DNA from: Flavobacteria bacterium RIFCSPLOWO2_12_FULL_31_7
GTDB lineage: Bacteria > Bacteroidota > Bacteroidia > Flavobacteriales > Flavobacteriaceae
DNA length: 7,045 nucleotides
Assembly: GCA_001800945.1 (NCBI GenBank)
Contig: MGWJ01000174.1
Coordinates: forward strand, 1-7,045
Direction: 5' to 3'
Part shown: positions 6,673 to 7,045 of the stretch, one piece after another
Position numbering within the stretch: position 1 is the first letter of the stretch
Layout: each line of letters starts with the position of its first letter
Translations under genes and position numbers: made by a program
Notes under the pieces: model-generated
Told to the model about the DNA's origin: nothing
Database searches by the model: none
What the model saw: only the letters and a program-made list of their open reading frames with translations

Positions 6673-7045
6673 ATGAGTCAAACGATTTTATCATTAAAAA
6701 ACGTTTCTATATATCAAGAAAACAATTTAATATTATCAGATATTAATTTAGAAGTTCAAAAAGGAGAATTTTTATACTTTATTGGAAAAACTGGTTCTGG
6801 AAAAAGTAGTATTATGAAAGTACTTTACGCCGACTTACCTTTAAAAGAAGGCGAAGGAACTATTGTAGATTATGACTTAAACACTTTAAAAGAAAAAGAC
6901 ATTCCATATTTGAGAAGAAAAATAGGAATTGTTTTTCAAGATTTTAAGTTATTATCTGACAGAAATATTAAAGACAATTTACTATTCGTTTTAAAAGCTA
7001 CAGGATGGGTAGATCCTGTGGAAATGGACAACCAAATTCAGGAAG
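6673..7045 (+). CDS. ftsE: Cell division ATP-binding protein FtsE (partial, 3' end outside window)
   Basis: The first 124 codons of an ABC-transporter ATPase are present. Residues 1-37 form the N-terminal strands (ILSLKNVSIYQENNLILSDI). Walker A is GKTGSGKS at 38-45, and the Q-loop is Q89 in GIVFQDFKLLSDRNIKDNL. The window ends before the ABC signature and Walker B. The Q-loop sequence VFQDFKLL with RNIKDNL, together with the short loop after Walker A (LYADLPLKEGEG), is characteristic of FtsE rather than an uptake ATPase or LolD. FtsE works with the membrane protein FtsX to transmit ATP hydrolysis to periplasmic control of peptidoglycan hydrolases at division. The ATG at 6673 is the first suitable start after the predicted promoter. 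The gene is divergent from the TPR gene, with 148 bp between the two start codons. No ftsX is visible within the window. Confidence 0.88.
   Translation, partial: MSQTILSLKNVSIYQENNLILSDINLEVQKGEFLYFIGKTGSGKSSIMKVLYADLPLKEGEGTIVDYDLNTLKEKDIPYLRRKIGIVFQDFKLLSDRNIKDNLLFVLKATGWVDPVEMDNQIQE

Overview
The window looks like chromosomal DNA from a member of the Flavobacteriia (Bacteroidota), close to Flavobacterium. It is AT-rich. The genes show no Shine-Dalgarno pattern. Two divergent promoters fit the Bacteroidota consensus (TTG/TTTG, then TAnnTTTG). The proteins belong to families typical of that phylum: a CarboxypepD_reg-like surface protein, a TonB-receptor-type beta-barrel, a very large TPR protein with a signal peptide, and a GreA-like protein carrying a KSSAGDKHET motif.

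Layout. Four genes lie on the minus strand, read right to left. The first is a secreted TPR protein of about 1003 residues (6524-3513). Next is a barrel protein of about 597 residues resembling a TonB-dependent receptor but without room for a plug domain (3425-1632). Then comes a 347-residue CarboxypepD_reg-like protein that starts with GTG (1599-556), and last a 150-residue GreA/GreB-like protein (510-58). The gaps are 87, 32 and 45 bp and no convincing terminator lies between the genes, so one transcript is plausible. Its promoter is at about 6546-6580. On the plus strand, divergently transcribed and cut by the window edge, is ftsE (6673-7045), with its own promoter at 6624-6654.

Biology. 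The first three minus-strand products all carry signal peptides and probably act in the periplasm or outer membrane. ftsE encodes the ATPase that couples peptidoglycan hydrolysis to division. The neighbourhood therefore looks envelope-related, ending in a small RNA-polymerase-associated type of protein. No function can be assigned to the TPR/barrel pair from sequence alone.

The most unusual non-coding element fills the gap between the TPR and barrel genes. It holds two adjacent arrays of short repeats. One is a CGCAAAG-type array. The other is a clean array of two heptamers (TTTTTAC and TTGGCTC) in the order A-B-A-A-B, which ends exactly at the TPR stop codon. There are no RNA genes, insertion sequences or CRISPR arrays, and no non-coding stretch exceeds about 150 bp.
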